A stretch of DNA of 64,000 nucleotides from Cryobacterium sp. M96 (GTDB lineage Bacteria > Actinomycetota > Actinomycetes > Actinomycetales > Microbacteriaceae): positions 144,392 to 208,391 of the forward strand of contig NZ_PJJS01000054.1 in assembly GCF_002929845.1 (NCBI RefSeq), in the 5' to 3' direction. Both the position numbers and the translations under genes were made by a program. Every line of letters starts with the position of its first letter. The first letter of the stretch is position 1. Below, in pieces: positions 35,297-48,247 of this stretch. Below the pieces are notes generated by a model that was not told the DNA's origin, made no database searches, and saw nothing but the letters and a program-made list of their open reading frames with translations.

Positions 35297-37368
35297 TGAG
35301 CTGGTCCTTTCACGTGCAGGATGTGCACCGGTTCGGTGAATGCGTTGAGGCGCACGAAGTTGTCGGCCGACCAGGTCCAGATGGCACCGGTGATCAGGTC
35401 CTCGACCTCGAACACGGAGCCGTACGGCAGACCGAACCGGGCGACGTCGAGGTGCACGACGGTTTGGCGCACGGAGTGGGGGTCGACGTTGGCGACGATG
35501 ATCAACGCGTCCGAGTGCCCGCTGCCTGTGAACGGCGCGTCGAGGAATTTGCTGTAGACGAGGATCCCCTCGTCTTCGCTCTCGTGGAGATCGAGGTTGC
35601 GCAGCTGCCCGAGGGCCGGGTGCTCGGCGCGGATGCGGTTGAGGAGGGTGAGGTAGGGCGCCAGGGACGCGCCGGCCGCTTCGGCGCCCGCGAAGTCACG
35701 CGGCCGGTACTGGTACTTCTCGTTGTCGATGTTCTCCTCGGCGCCGGGCCGGGCCACGCACTCAAACAGGTCGAAGCCCGTGTACACGCCCCAGGTCGGC
35801 GCCGCGGTGGCCGCGAGGGCCGCCCGGATCTTGAACGCCGCCGGGCCGCCGAACTGCAGATACTCGGAGAGGATGTCGGGAGTGTTCACGAACAGGTTCG
35901 GTCGCAGGAAGTCGGCGGTCTCGTGGGCGAGGCCATCGAAGAATTCCGCAAGTTCCTGCTTCGTGTTGCGCCAGGTGAAGTAGGTGTACGACTGCTGGAA
36001 CCCCACCTTGCCCAGGCCCTGCAGCAGGGCCGGCCGGGTGAAGGCCTCGGCGAGGAAGAAGACATCGGGGAATTCGGCGTTGATCTCGAAAATCAGCCAC
36101 TCCCAGAAATCGAGCGGCTTCGTGTGCGGGTTGTCGACCCGGAAGATATTGACGCCCACTCCGATCCAGTACCGCACGATCCGCAGCACCTCGGCGCGGA
36201 TACCCAGAGGGTCGTTGTCGAAGTTGACCGGGTAGATGTCCTGATACTTCTTCGGCGGGTTCTCGGCGTAGGCGATGGACCCGTCGGGCAGCGTGGTGAA
36301 CCACTCCGGGTGCTCGGTGACCCAGGGGTGGTCGGGCGACGCCTGCAGGGCCAGGTCGAGCGCGACCTCGAGGCCGTTCTCGCGAGCGACCGCAAGAAAG
36401 AACTGGAAGTCGGCGACGGTGCCGAGGTCCGGGTGGATGGCGTCGTGGCCGCCGTCCGCCGACCCGATCGCCCAGGGCGAGCCGGGGTCGTTCGGTCCGG
36501 CGTTGAGGGTGTTGTTGGGTCCCTTGCGGAAAGCCAGGCCGATCGGGTGGATCGGCGGCAGGTAGAGCACGTTGAAGCCCATCGCGGCGACGGCCGGAAG
36601 CCGGTTAGCCGCGGTGCGGAAGGTGCCGCTCTGCCAGGAGCCTTCGGCGCGCTTCACGGCGCCCTCCGACCGAGGGAAGAACTCGTACCAGGAGCCGACG
36701 CCGGCCCGGGTGCGTTCGACCAGCACGGTCCGGGATTCCGAGACCGATTCGAGGCTGGCCATCGGGCGCACGGCGGCCGCGGCAGCCAGCTTCGGGCTGC
36801 TGAGCACATCGAAGCGGGCGGCGACGGACTTGGCCGGGTCGACGAGGGACTTCGCGGCCGCGGTGAACGTGCGCCGCTCGTTCAGAGGGCGGGTCTTGAC
36901 GGCGCTCTCTCGGATGAGCAGCTCAGAGCCGATCAGGAACATGAGTTCCACATCGACCTCGGCGGGGATCTTCAGCGAGGCGTTGTGCCGCCAGGTGGCC
37001 CAGTCGTCGGCGTAGGCGCGCACGCGGTAGGTCCAGCGGCCCTGGGTTCCGAGGGTGACGAGCGTCTCCCAGCGGTCGGTGCCGGGGGAGTTCAGGGACA
37101 TCGGATGCTGCGACTCGGTTCCATCGGGAGCGGTCAGCAGCAGCATGACGCCGATGAGGTCGTGTCCCTCCCTGAACGCGGTCGCGGCGAACGGAACCGC
37201 TTCGCCCACGAACGCCTTCGCGGGCCAGAGGTCGTCGTTCAGCTGAGGGGACAGATCGAGGATCGGGATACGGCCGATCCGGGGTTCTGCCGGGTCTGTC
37301 GTCTGGACTTCCTGAACCGCGCCGAGGGTTTCAGGAGCCGCGCCTGTGCGTTTTACTGTCTTAGCCAC
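35293..37368 (-). CDS. glgE: Alpha-1,4-glucan:maltose-1-phosphate maltosyltransferase
   Basis: Extends alpha-glucan from maltose-1-phosphate. 691 aa GH13 subfamily 3 protein: N-domain ([14 protein letters not shown]), [23 protein letters not shown] with the loop [20 protein letters not shown] typical of GlgE, the catalytic Asp in [11 protein letters not shown], Glu in [13 protein letters not shown] start. It forms an operon with glgB and faces away from glgP across 80 bases. Confidence 0.96.
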   Translation of the reverse strand: MAKTVKRTGAAPETLGAVQEVQTTDPAEPRIGRIPILDLSPQLNDDLWPAKAFVGEAVPFAATAFREGHDLIGVMLLLTAPDGTESQHPMSLNSPGTDRWETLVTLGTQGRWTYRVRAYADDWATWRHNASLKIPAEVDVELMFLIGSELLIRESAVKTRPLNERRTFTAAAKSLVDPAKSVAARFDVLSSPKLAAAAAVRPMASLESVSESRTVLVERTRAGVGSWYEFFPRSEGAVKRAEGSWQSGTFRTAANRLPAVAAMGFNVLYLPPIHPIGLAFRKGPNNTLNAGPNDPGSPWAIGSADGGHDAIHPDLGTVADFQFFLAVARENGLEVALDLALQASPDHPWVTEHPEWFTTLPDGSIAYAENPPKKYQDIYPVNFDNDPLGIRAEVLRIVRYWIGVGVNIFRVDNPHTKPLDFWEWLIFEINAEFPDVFFLAEAFTRPALLQGLGKVGFQQSYTYFTWRNTKQELAEFFDGLAHETADFLRPNLFVNTPDILSEYLQFGGPAAFKIRAALAATAAPTWGVYTGFDLFECVARPGAEENIDNEKYQYRPRDFAGAEAAGASLAPYLTLLNRIRAEHPALGQLRNLDLHESEDEGILVYSKFLDAPFTGSGHSDALIIVANVDPHSVRQTVVHLDVARFGLPYGSVFEVEDLITGAIWTWSADNFVRLNAFTEPVHILHVKGPAQ

Positions 37369-37436
37369 CTACTGACCGTAGCGCGGATTGGGGGTGTAAT
37401 GCTGCCTCTATTCACCCGCCGGACACGCCCCGCGCC

Positions 37437-37442
37437 TAGGCT
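37437..37442 (+). promoter_or_regulatory. -10 box for leaderless glgP transcript
   Basis: TAGGCT, six bases (GAGGAT), then GTG 37449. No separate ribosome site at useful distance apart from the GAGG inside these six bases. Confidence 0.45.
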
Positions 37443-37448
37443 GAGGAT

Positions 37449-40022
37449 GTGAAAGCGATCCGCAAATTTACCGTCCGAACCGTGCTGCCCGAGTCGCTCG
37501 CCGCGCTCGACGAGCTTGCCGGCAACCTGCGCTGGTCCTGGCATGAGCCGACCCGCCAGTTGTTCGAGCACATCGCCCCTAAATTGTGGCGTGAGAGCGG
37601 TACCGACCCGGTCGCGTTGCTGGGGGCCGTCGACACGGCCCGCCTCGAAGCCCTCGCCCAGGACAACGACTACGTGGCGTGGGCGAACGCCACCCGCGAC
37701 GAACTGCGCGAGTACCTCGAGAAGCCCCGCTGGTACCAGGGGCTCGAGGGCGACAAGCCGGCATCCATCGCCTATTTCTCCCCGGAGTTCGGCATCGCCG
37801 CCGCGTTGCCGCAGTACTCGGGCGGCCTCGGCATCCTCGCCGGCGATCACCTGAAGAGCGCCTCGGACCTTGGCGTGCCGCTGGTCGGTGTTGGCCTGTT
37901 CTACCGTGCCGGGTACTTCAGCCAGGCCATCTCACCCGACGGCTGGCAGCTGGAGAGCTACCCGCTGCTCGACCCCGACGGCCTGCCGCTGTCGGTGCTG
38001 CGCCGGGCCGACGGCTCGCCCGTGCAGGTCTCCCTCGCACTTCCCGACGACCGGACCCTGCACGCGCGGGTCTGGCAGGCGATGGTCGGTCGCATCCGGC
38101 TCTTGATGCTCGACACCGACATCCCCGAGAACACCGACGACCTGCGACTGGTCACCGACCGCCTGTACGGCGGCGGCGGCGAACACCGTCTGCTGCAGGA
38201 GCTGCTGCTCGGCATCGGCGGCGCGCGCGCCGTGAAGAAGTGGAGCAGCCTCAACGGCCAGGCCGACCCTGAGGTGTTCCACACCAACGAGGGTCACGCC
38301 GGTTTTCTCGGCCTCGAGCGCATCTCCAGCCTGATCGGCGAGGGGCTCAGTTTTTCGGAGGCGCTGCAGGTGGCCCGGGCCGGAACGGTGTTCACGACCC
38401 ACACGCCGGTCGCCGCCGGCATCGACCGGTTCGAGCGCAGCCTGGTGCGGCGCTACTTCGAGACTGACCTGCTTCCGGGCGTCGCCGTCGACGACCTCCT
38501 CGCCCTCGGCGCGGAGAACTTCCAGGATGGCAACCCGGACGTCTTCAACATGGCCCTGATGGGCCTGCGACTGGGGCAGCGCGCCAACGGCGTCTCGAAG
38601 CTGCACGGCGAGGTCAGCCGGGTGATGTTCAAGGGTCTATGGCCAGGTTTCGACGCCGACGACGTGCCGATCGCCTCGATCACGAACGGTGTGCACGCCC
38701 CCACGTGGACCGACCCGGCCCTTCTCGCGCTCGCGCAGAGCCGTCTGGGCACCAGCGACACGTCCGACGCCGATTGGGCGTCGCCCGCCGTGTCCGACAC
38801 GGACCTGTGGCAGGTGCGCGGCCAGATGCGCCTGCAGTTCGTCGAGGACGCCCGCCGACGGATCGCCGCGGCCTGGGAGGGCCAGAACCCGGGCGGCATC
38901 GTGCCGTCCTGGATCGGGCGGGTCTTCGACCCGAACGTTCTCACGATCGGGTTCGCCCGCCGCGTGCCGACCTACAAACGTCTGACCCTGATGCTGCACG
39001 ACCCCGAGCGGTTGCGCGCGCTGCTGCTGCACTCCGAACACCCGATCCAAATCGTAATCGCAGGCAAATCGCATCCGGCCGACGAGGAGGGCAAGCGCCT
39101 GATCCAGAGGATCGTGCAGTTCGCGGCCGACCCGGCGCTGCGCACCAAGATCGCGTTCCTGCCCGACTACAACATCGGTATGGCCCAGCTGATGTACCCA
39201 GGCACGGATGTCTGGCTCAACAATCCGCTGCGCCCGCTCGAGGCGTGCGGCACGTCCGGCATGAAGGCGGCCCTCAACGGCGCCCTCAACCTGTCGATCC
39301 TCGACGGCTGGTGGCCGGAATACTACGACGGCAACAACGGTTGGGCGATCCCCACCGCAGACGCCGCCGGTGACGCGGCCGAACGTGACCGGCTCGAGGC
39401 GGACGCGCTGTACGAGCTGATCGAGCATCAGGTCGCACCGAAGTTCTACGACCGCAACGCCGACGGAGTGCCCGAACGCTGGGTCTCCTCGATTCGGCAG
39501 ACGCTCGCGAAGCTCTCACCGGAACTCAACGCCGGTCGGATGGTGCGCCAGTACGTGCAGGAGCTGTACCGGCCTGCCGGCACAGCCGCGGCCCGCCTGT
39601 CCGAGAACAACTACCGGGCCGCCCGGGAATTGGCCGCCTGGAAGGGGCGGATCGTCTCGGCCTGGCCCGGCGTCGCCGTGACCCACGTCGAATCCGGCGG
39701 CGTCGCCCCGGTGCCGCAGGTCGGCGACGCACTGCACCTCCGCGCACACGTGCAGCTGAACGGTCTTGCGCCCGAGGACGTCACCGTCGAGGTCGTCTAC
39801 GGCAAGAGCCTCACCAATGACGACCTGAGTGACGTCAACACCCTGCCGCTCAATACGGAACCGTTGGGGACCGGTGCGACGGATGCCAGTACGCCGACGC
39901 TCTTCACCGGCACGATAGAACTCGACCGTGGTGGCGCATTCGGCTACACGGTGCGGGTCGTGCCGCACAACGCGCTTCTGGTGAGCCCCGCCGAGATGGG
40001 TCTGATCGCCGTCGCCGGCTAG
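37449..40022 (+). CDS. glgP: Alpha-glucan phosphorylase (GlgP)
   Basis: Releases glucose-1-phosphate from alpha-glucan; PLP-dependent GT35 enzyme. 857 aa of the actinobacterial short type. The start has LRWSWHEPTRQLF; then GLGILAGDHLKSASDLG, HTNEGHAGFLGLERI, TTHTPVAAGIDRF, VTxGxHxxTW-like SITNGVHAPTW, FARRVPTYKRLTLM, and PLP lysine K606 in ACGTSGMKAALNGALN. GTG 37449 follows a -10 box. It is divergent from glgE. Confidence 0.96.
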   Translation: MKAIRKFTVRTVLPESLAALDELAGNLRWSWHEPTRQLFEHIAPKLWRESGTDPVALLGAVDTARLEALAQDNDYVAWANATRDELREYLEKPRWYQGLEGDKPASIAYFSPEFGIAAALPQYSGGLGILAGDHLKSASDLGVPLVGVGLFYRAGYFSQAISPDGWQLESYPLLDPDGLPLSVLRRADGSPVQVSLALPDDRTLHARVWQAMVGRIRLLMLDTDIPENTDDLRLVTDRLYGGGGEHRLLQELLLGIGGARAVKKWSSLNGQADPEVFHTNEGHAGFLGLERISSLIGEGLSFSEALQVARAGTVFTTHTPVAAGIDRFERSLVRRYFETDLLPGVAVDDLLALGAENFQDGNPDVFNMALMGLRLGQRANGVSKLHGEVSRVMFKGLWPGFDADDVPIASITNGVHAPTWTDPALLALAQSRLGTSDTSDADWASPAVSDTDLWQVRGQMRLQFVEDARRRIAAAWEGQNPGGIVPSWIGRVFDPNVLTIGFARRVPTYKRLTLMLHDPERLRALLLHSEHPIQIVIAGKSHPADEEGKRLIQRIVQFAADPALRTKIAFLPDYNIGMAQLMYPGTDVWLNNPLRPLEACGTSGMKAALNGALNLSILDGWWPEYYDGNNGWAIPTADAAGDAAERDRLEADALYELIEHQVAPKFYDRNADGVPERWVSSIRQTLAKLSPELNAGRMVRQYVQELYRPAGTAAARLSENNYRAARELAAWKGRIVSAWPGVAVTHVESGGVAPVPQVGDALHLRAHVQLNGLAPEDVTVEVVYGKSLTNDDLSDVNTLPLNTEPLGTGATDASTPTLFTGTIELDRGGAFGYTVRVVPHNALLVSPAEMGLIAVAG

Positions 40023-40035
40023 CGCTGACCGGCCT

Positions 40036-40077
40036 CACGAAAAAGCACCTTCGTTCCGACGGAGGTGTTTTTTCGTG
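40036..40077. terminator. Bidirectional terminator between glgP and ybaK
   Basis: CACGAAAAAGCACCT (40036-40050) and AGGTGTTTTTTCGTG (40063-40077) pair over 15 positions with one wobble. A-run on one side and T-run on the other serve both convergent genes. Confidence 0.9.
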
Positions 40078-40080
40078 CGG

Positions 40081-40575
40081 TTACGGGCGCGCGATCGCCG
40101 CGAAGACCGCGGAGGCGGCCCGGGCCAGATCGGCCGGCGTCAGCTCGATGTCGAAACCGCGGCGCCCGCCGGAGACGAAGACGGTGTCGAACGTCAGGGC
40201 GCTCTCGTCGACCACGGTCGTGAGCCGGCTCTTCTGGCCGATCGGGCTGATACCGCCCACCACGTAGCCGGTCTTGCGCTCGGCGAGCGACGGGTCTGCC
40301 ATCACGGCCCTCTTTGCACCCACGGCGGTGGCCAAAGCCTTGAGGTCGAGCTGGCCGGTGACCGGCACGACGCCGACGACCAGCCGGCCGTCGACATCCG
40401 TCAGCAGAGTCTTGAACACCCGGCCGGCGGCGACGTCGAGTTTCTCCGCCGCTTCCAGGCCGAAACTCGTCGACGACGCCTCGTGCGGGTAGGCGTGCGG
40501 GGTGAACGGGATGCCGGCGCGCACCAGCGCTACCGTCGCCGGAGTACCGGCGCTTCCCTCCACCCGTTTGGCCAC
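40081..40575 (-). CDS. ybaK: Aminoacyl-tRNA deacylase, YbaK/Cys-tRNA(Pro) type
   Basis: Hydrolyses mischarged Cys-tRNA(Pro). 164 aa with the YbaK signature: TPHAYPHEASSTSFGLEAAEKLD, VFKTLLTDVDGRLVVGVVPVTGQLDLKALA, ERKTGYVVGGISPIGQKSRL, with the conserved Lys in VFKTL and GGISPxGQK. The GTG start has no ribosome site. Gap to the glgX stop is 46 bases. Confidence 0.93.
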   Translation of the reverse strand: MAKRVEGSAGTPATVALVRAGIPFTPHAYPHEASSTSFGLEAAEKLDVAAGRVFKTLLTDVDGRLVVGVVPVTGQLDLKALATAVGAKRAVMADPSLAERKTGYVVGGISPIGQKSRLTTVVDESALTFDTVFVSGGRRGFDIELTPADLARAASAVFAAIARP

Positions 40576-40589
40576 GGTCAGCGGCCCCC

Positions 40590-40618
40590 GGTCCGGTTGC
40601 CCATGGTCCGGTTGCCCA
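40590..40618 (-). repeat. 15-bp tandem duplication between glgX and ybaK
   Basis: GGTCCGGTTGCCCA occurs at 40590-40603 and 40605-40618. On the minus strand it makes a 13-codon frame from GTG 40619 (GNRT repeated) that stops two bases before the ybaK GTG. Confidence 0.6.
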
Positions 40619-40621
40619 CGC

Positions 40622-42664
40622 TCAGTGCGCCCGGAGCAGCTGCATCGAGGCGGCCGGTACGAGGAACCGGTCGCCGGGGGCGTGCTCGATGACGGCGTCG
40701 CTCAGGTCGTCGTGGCTGGAATCCCAGAGCAGCGAGTACGAGGTGACGCCCGTGTGCAGGGGCAGCGTCACCGTCACCTCCTCCTCACGGCCCTGCACGA
40801 TCAGCAGGATACGGTTGAAATCCTCGTGCTCCGGGGTGCTCGCCGCCAGGTACTGCAGAGTGCGCTCACCGGACGAGTGCCAGTCGTCCTCGGACATGGA
40901 CCGGCCCTCCGCGTTGTACCAGTTCATTTCGCTGGCGCTGAGGGTCGTCTCACCGGGGCGTCCGAACCGTACCGGGCGCAGCGCCGGGTTCTCGCGGCGC
41001 AGCTGGAGCAGGCGCCGAGTCACCCGGTGCAGGTCCTCCTGCCAGTCGTCGAGGTCCCAATTCAACCAGGTGAGCTCACTGTCGTGGCAGTAGGCGTTGT
41101 TGTTGCCGCGCTGGCTGCGACCGAATTCGTCGCCCGCGGTGATCATCGGCACGCCGGCCGACAGCAGCAGGGTCGCGAGCAGGTTGCGCATGGCCTTGCG
41201 CCGGGCGGTCAGGATGTCCCGGTCCCGGGTCGGACCCTCCGCGCCGTGATTGAACGAGTTGTTGGAGTCGGTGCCGTCGCGGTTCGACTCCCCGTTGCCG
41301 ACGTTGTGCTTGACGTTGTACGAGGTCAAATCGGCCATCGTGAAACCGTCGTGGGCCGTGATGAAGTTGAGCGAGGCGAGCGGGCCGCGCTCCCGGGAGA
41401 AGGTGTTCGCGGAACCTGCGAGGCGGGTCGCAAAGCGCCCGATCCCGCTCCCGGCGTGCCCGTCGCGGGCGGCCGCCAGGTCGGTCAGCCAGAACGACCG
41501 CATGCGGTCGCGGTAGCGGTCGTTCCACTCGGTCCAGCCGTCCGGGAAATTGCCGGTCTGCCAGCCGCCCATCCCGATGTCCCAGGGCTCGGCGATCAGC
41601 TTGACCGTCGAGAGTTCCGGGTCGGCCGTGATCGAGGCGAGCAGCGGGCTGTCCGCCTGGAAGTCGACGTTCTCGTCCCGGGCGAGCGTGGCGGACAGGT
41701 CGAAGCGGAAACCGTCGATCTGCACCTCGTTCGCCCAGTAGCGCAGCGAGTCGAGCACGAGTCGGCGGGGAACGTCGTGGGAGACGTTCAGGGTGTTGCC
41801 GCAACCCGTGACGTCGATGTATCCGCCGGCGCTGTTCTGCCGGTAGTAGGCGGCGTTGTCGATGCCGCGGAGGCTGCTGACGGGGCCGTTCGGGCCCTCC
41901 TCGGCGGTGTGGTTGTAGACCACGTCGAGGATGACCTCGAGGCCGGCCTCGTGTAGGAGCTTGACCATGCCCTTGAATTCCCGGAGCACCGCTTCGGGAC
42001 CGGCGGCCTGGGACTTCTGGGTGGCGTAGTCGGCGTGCGGTGAAAAGAAGTTGAAGGTGTTGTAACCCCAATAATTGCTCAGACCCTGCTTTATCAGGCG
42101 CTGCTCGGACACGAACGCCTGCACCGGCAACAGTTCGACGCTGGTCACGCCGAGGTTCTTCAGGTAGCCGATGGTCGACTCGTGGGCAAGGCCCGCATAG
42201 GTGCCGCGGAGGTTCGCCGGCACCGAGGGGCTGAGGTTGGTGAGGCCGCGAACGTGGGCCTCGTAGACCACGGTGTGGTCCAGGGCGATCCTCGGTTTGA
42301 CCGAACCGGCCCAGTCGAAATCGCCGTCGACTACGGAAGACTGCCACTGGTCGGGGCCGACCCGCACGAGTCCCCGGGAATAGGGTTCGATCAGTGTCTT
42401 CTCGGGGTGGAAGGAGTTGCGGGGGGCGGTGGGACCAGAGACGCGGATGCCGTAGCGGCGTCCGGGGGAGAGGGTTCGGGAGTGTCCGGACCAGACGCCG
42501 TGCTCATCCTTGACCATGGGCACGGTCTTGATGATCCAGTGGGGGTCGGTGGCGTCGAAGATGCACAGGTCGATGGCGTCGGCGGTCTCCGACCACACGC
42601 GGAGTTCGCCGCCGTGGGTCGTGACTCGCACGCCGAGGCTGCGCAGGGGATCAGGCGGGGTCAT
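40622..42664 (-). CDS. glgX: Glycogen debranching enzyme GlgX/TreX
   Basis: Hydrolyses alpha-1,6 branch points. 680 aa: CBM48-like N-domain (TAPRNSFHPEKTLIEPYSRG), then GH13: VILDVVYNHTAEEGP, FRFDLSATLARDE (Asp nucleophile), LIAEPWDIGMGGWQTGNFP (Glu), FITAHDGFTMADLTSYN (Asp), AGDEFGRSQRGNNNAYCHD. Works with GlgP in glycogen breakdown. ATG 42664; it is divergent from the iscS gene. Confidence 0.95.
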   Translation of the reverse strand: MTPPDPLRSLGVRVTTHGGELRVWSETADAIDLCIFDATDPHWIIKTVPMVKDEHGVWSGHSRTLSPGRRYGIRVSGPTAPRNSFHPEKTLIEPYSRGLVRVGPDQWQSSVVDGDFDWAGSVKPRIALDHTVVYEAHVRGLTNLSPSVPANLRGTYAGLAHESTIGYLKNLGVTSVELLPVQAFVSEQRLIKQGLSNYWGYNTFNFFSPHADYATQKSQAAGPEAVLREFKGMVKLLHEAGLEVILDVVYNHTAEEGPNGPVSSLRGIDNAAYYRQNSAGGYIDVTGCGNTLNVSHDVPRRLVLDSLRYWANEVQIDGFRFDLSATLARDENVDFQADSPLLASITADPELSTVKLIAEPWDIGMGGWQTGNFPDGWTEWNDRYRDRMRSFWLTDLAAARDGHAGSGIGRFATRLAGSANTFSRERGPLASLNFITAHDGFTMADLTSYNVKHNVGNGESNRDGTDSNNSFNHGAEGPTRDRDILTARRKAMRNLLATLLLSAGVPMITAGDEFGRSQRGNNNAYCHDSELTWLNWDLDDWQEDLHRVTRRLLQLRRENPALRPVRFGRPGETTLSASEMNWYNAEGRSMSEDDWHSSGERTLQYLAASTPEHEDFNRILLIVQGREEEVTVTLPLHTGVTSYSLLWDSSHDDLSDAVIEHAPGDRFLVPAASMQLLRAH

Positions 42665-42759
42665 GCGTTCTAGAGTAATGAGTACAGAAGCCGTGATTTA
42701 CCACCAGGAGACCCGCCGGTGGGACCTGGCGAAACTCGAGCGAGCGCGAAAGGAGCGAG

Positions 42760-43944
42760 ATGGCGATCTATCTGGACCATGCGGCAACCACCCCCATGCT
42801 GCCCGAAGCCATTGACGCCTACGTTCGGGCGATGGGGGTGGTGGGCAATCCCGCATCCGTTCACAGCCAGGGTCAGAACGCAAAACGGATGCTCGAGGAG
42901 GCCCGCGAGCAGGTCGCTGCCAGCCTCGGCTGCGACCCGATCGAGGTAGTCTTCACCGGCGGCGGCACCGAGGCGATCAACCTCGGCATCAAGGGGCTGT
43001 TCTGGGCCAGGCAGCCGCGCACCCGCATCCTCGTTCCCGGAGGCGAGCACCACGCCACCATGGACACGGTCGAGTGGCTCGATCGGCACGAGGGAGCCGT
43101 AGTCGAGTGGCTGCCGCTGGACGCCGTCGGCCGGATCGACCTGGCAGCGGTTGCCCAATCCATCGCCGCGAACCCCGACGACATCGCCCTGATCACCTGT
43201 CTCAGCGCCAACAACGAGGTCGGAACCCTGCAGCCGGTCGCCGAGGTGGCCGCGCTCGCCGCGGCGCACGGCATCCCGGTGCACGTCGACGCGGTGGCGG
43301 CGTACGGCCACGTTCCGATCGATTTCCACGCCCTCAGCCAGGCCGGCGTGGCCGCGCTCAGCGTCTCGGCACACAAGATCGGCGGCCCGGTGGGGATCGG
43401 GGCGCTCGCCCTCTCGCGCCGGGCCACGGTCGAGCCGCTGCTGCACGGCGGCGGGCAGCAGCGTCAGGTACGCAGCGGCACCCAGGACGTCGCGGCGGCC
43501 GTGGCATTCGCGGTCGCGGCAAACGCCCTGCACGACCTTCCAGCGGAGAACGCGCGGATCTCCGCGCTGCGCGAGCGACTCGTCGTCGGCGTCTCTTCGG
43601 CCGTACCCTCCGTTGTGGTGAACGGCGACCCGGACCCGCAAAACCATCTGCCGGGCACCGCGCATTTCAGCTTCCCGGGCTGCGAGGGTGACTCGCTCCT
43701 GTTCCTGCTCGACGTGGCGGGCATCTCGGTGTCCACGGGGTCTGCCTGCCAGGCGGGCGTGGCCGAGCCCTCCCACGTGCTGCGCGCCATGGGCCGCAGC
43801 GAAGTGGAGGCGCGCGGCGCCCTGCGGATCACCCTCGGCCGCACCAACACCGAGGCCGACGTCGACGCTCTGCTCGCCGCTCTCCCGGCCGCCCACGTCC
43901 GGGCGGCCCGGGCCGGCCTGGCCGACCGGATGCCGGGCCGCTGA
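42760..43944 (+). CDS. Cysteine desulfurase (IscS/NifS type)
   Basis: PLP enzyme that extracts sulfur from Cys for thiolation. 394 aa: IYLDHAATTPMLPEA at the start, GGTEAINLGIKG, GGEHHATMDTVEWL, LITCLSANNEVGTLQPV, PLP lysine K206 in SAHKIGGPVG, and persulfide Cys C330 in STGSACQAG. GAAAGGAG lies before the ATG. It probably supplies sulfur to MnmA 0.9 kb downstream, as in the conserved actinobacterial order. Confidence 0.95.
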   Translation: MAIYLDHAATTPMLPEAIDAYVRAMGVVGNPASVHSQGQNAKRMLEEAREQVAASLGCDPIEVVFTGGGTEAINLGIKGLFWARQPRTRILVPGGEHHATMDTVEWLDRHEGAVVEWLPLDAVGRIDLAAVAQSIAANPDDIALITCLSANNEVGTLQPVAEVAALAAAHGIPVHVDAVAAYGHVPIDFHALSQAGVAALSVSAHKIGGPVGIGALALSRRATVEPLLHGGGQQRQVRSGTQDVAAAVAFAVAANALHDLPAENARISALRERLVVGVSSAVPSVVVNGDPDPQNHLPGTAHFSFPGCEGDSLLFLLDVAGISVSTGSACQAGVAEPSHVLRAMGRSEVEARGALRITLGRTNTEADVDALLAALPAAHVRAARAGLADRMPGR

Positions 43945-44071
43945 GCCGCGCCGCGGCATCCGTGCTCTGCTGCACGTCGTCGCTCCTCACCCGCGGCGCA
44001 GCTGCCGCGCGGCTGACGTGGCGGTGCTGGACGGCTTGGGCCTACACGTGTAAGGTATTTATTGCAGGTAG

Positions 44072-44404
44072 ATGGATGTCGAGGGGAGCGTGGGCACGAT
44101 GACGCTCGACGAGGAGATCGCCCGGCTGTCCGCCCTCGCCAACCCGCACCGGTTCCGCATCATCGCCCTGCTGGCGGAGGAGTCCCTCCATGTGAGTGAG
44201 CTCGCCCGCCGGCTGGGGATGTCCCGGGCCCTGCTGTACATGCACCTGCAACGACTCGAATCGGCCGGTTACGTGACCGGGCACCTCGAACTCTCCGACG
44301 ACGGCAAGGCCCTGAAATTTTTCGAGGTCGTTTCGTTCGAGGTCACCACCAACGTCGCACGCATCGTTGCGGCGGTCGCAGCCGACACAGAAAGCACACA
44401 TTGA
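44072..44404 (+). CDS. ArsR-like winged-helix transcriptional regulator
   Basis: 110 aa. SALANPHRFRIIALLAEESLHVSELARRLGMSRALLYMHLQRLESAGYV is a classic ArsR-type helix-turn-helix with wing. No Cys for metal binding is present. The signal is unknown. The start is uncertain: ATG 44072, GTG 44090 (GAGG five bases before) or ATG 44099. Its stop overlaps the next gene as TGATG, so the two are translated together. Confidence 0.88.
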   Translation: MDVEGSVGTMTLDEEIARLSALANPHRFRIIALLAEESLHVSELARRLGMSRALLYMHLQRLESAGYVTGHLELSDDGKALKFFEVVSFEVTTNVARIVAAVAADTESTH

Positions 44405-44643
44405 TGGACAACATTCCCTGGTTCGCCTGGATCGCCATTGTCGGCATTATCGCCGGCGTCACATCGAGCATCGTGGCGGCCGTGCTGCGGTCGCGCGAGA
44501 AGCAGGCGGAGTTCGCCGAAGCGGCGGACCTGCGCGGCCTCGTCGAGCAGAGCACCGCGAGCAACCAGGCCGTGCTCGACCGGCTCGCCCTGCTGGAGCT
44601 TCGCCTCGCCTCGATTGAGCGAACCCTGACCGATATCCCCTGA
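44404..44643 (+). CDS. Small membrane protein paired with the HTH regulator
   Basis: 79 aa. One membrane segment at residues 5-26 ([23 protein letters not shown]), then a charged helix ([18 protein letters not shown]) that looks like a short coiled coil. No enzyme motif. It overlaps the stop of the regulator gene, which suggests the small protein senses or tethers for the regulator; that is inference. Confidence 0.75.
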   Translation: MDNIPWFAWIAIVGIIAGVTSSIVAAVLRSREKQAEFAEAADLRGLVEQSTASNQAVLDRLALLELRLASIERTLTDIP

Positions 44644-44719
44644 CACCGGCCCTGGCCCTGGCTGGTGCCGCGGGCGTCTGTCGTCGCTCGTCCCGGCCCA
44701 TCGTTTCGTTGCGCGGGAG

Positions 44720-44774
44720 CTGCGCGAGGGCTGCGCGAGGGCTGCGCGGGGGCTGCGCGAGGGCTGCGCGGGGG
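44720..44774 (+). repeat. Five 11-bp tandem repeats upstream of mnmA
   Basis: CTGCGCGAGGG / CTGCGCGGGGG units at 44720, 44731, 44742, 44753 and 44764. They differ only at one base and end 12 bases before the mnmA -10 box. They do not code for a recognisable protein. Confidence 0.85.
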
Positions 44775-44786
44775 CGCTCACCCGAT

Positions 44787-44792
44787 TACACT
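44787..44792 (+). promoter_or_regulatory. -10 box for leaderless mnmA transcript
   Basis: TACACT, six bases (CGTCAA), GTG 44799. No Shine-Dalgarno between. Confidence 0.45.
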
Positions 44793-44798
44793 CGTCAA

Positions 44799-48246
<3,448 letters not shown>

Positions 48247-48247
48247 T

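Noticed and set aside
33617-37452. Long plus-strand open frames opposite glgB and glgE
   Set aside because: No motif, Val/Gly/Arg-rich shadow composition; the minus-strand enzymes carry all catalytic residues.
42678-42815. Short frame MSTEAVIYHQ... between glgX and iscS
   Set aside because: It runs out of frame through the ribosome site and start of the cysteine desulfurase and has no similarity; probably chance.
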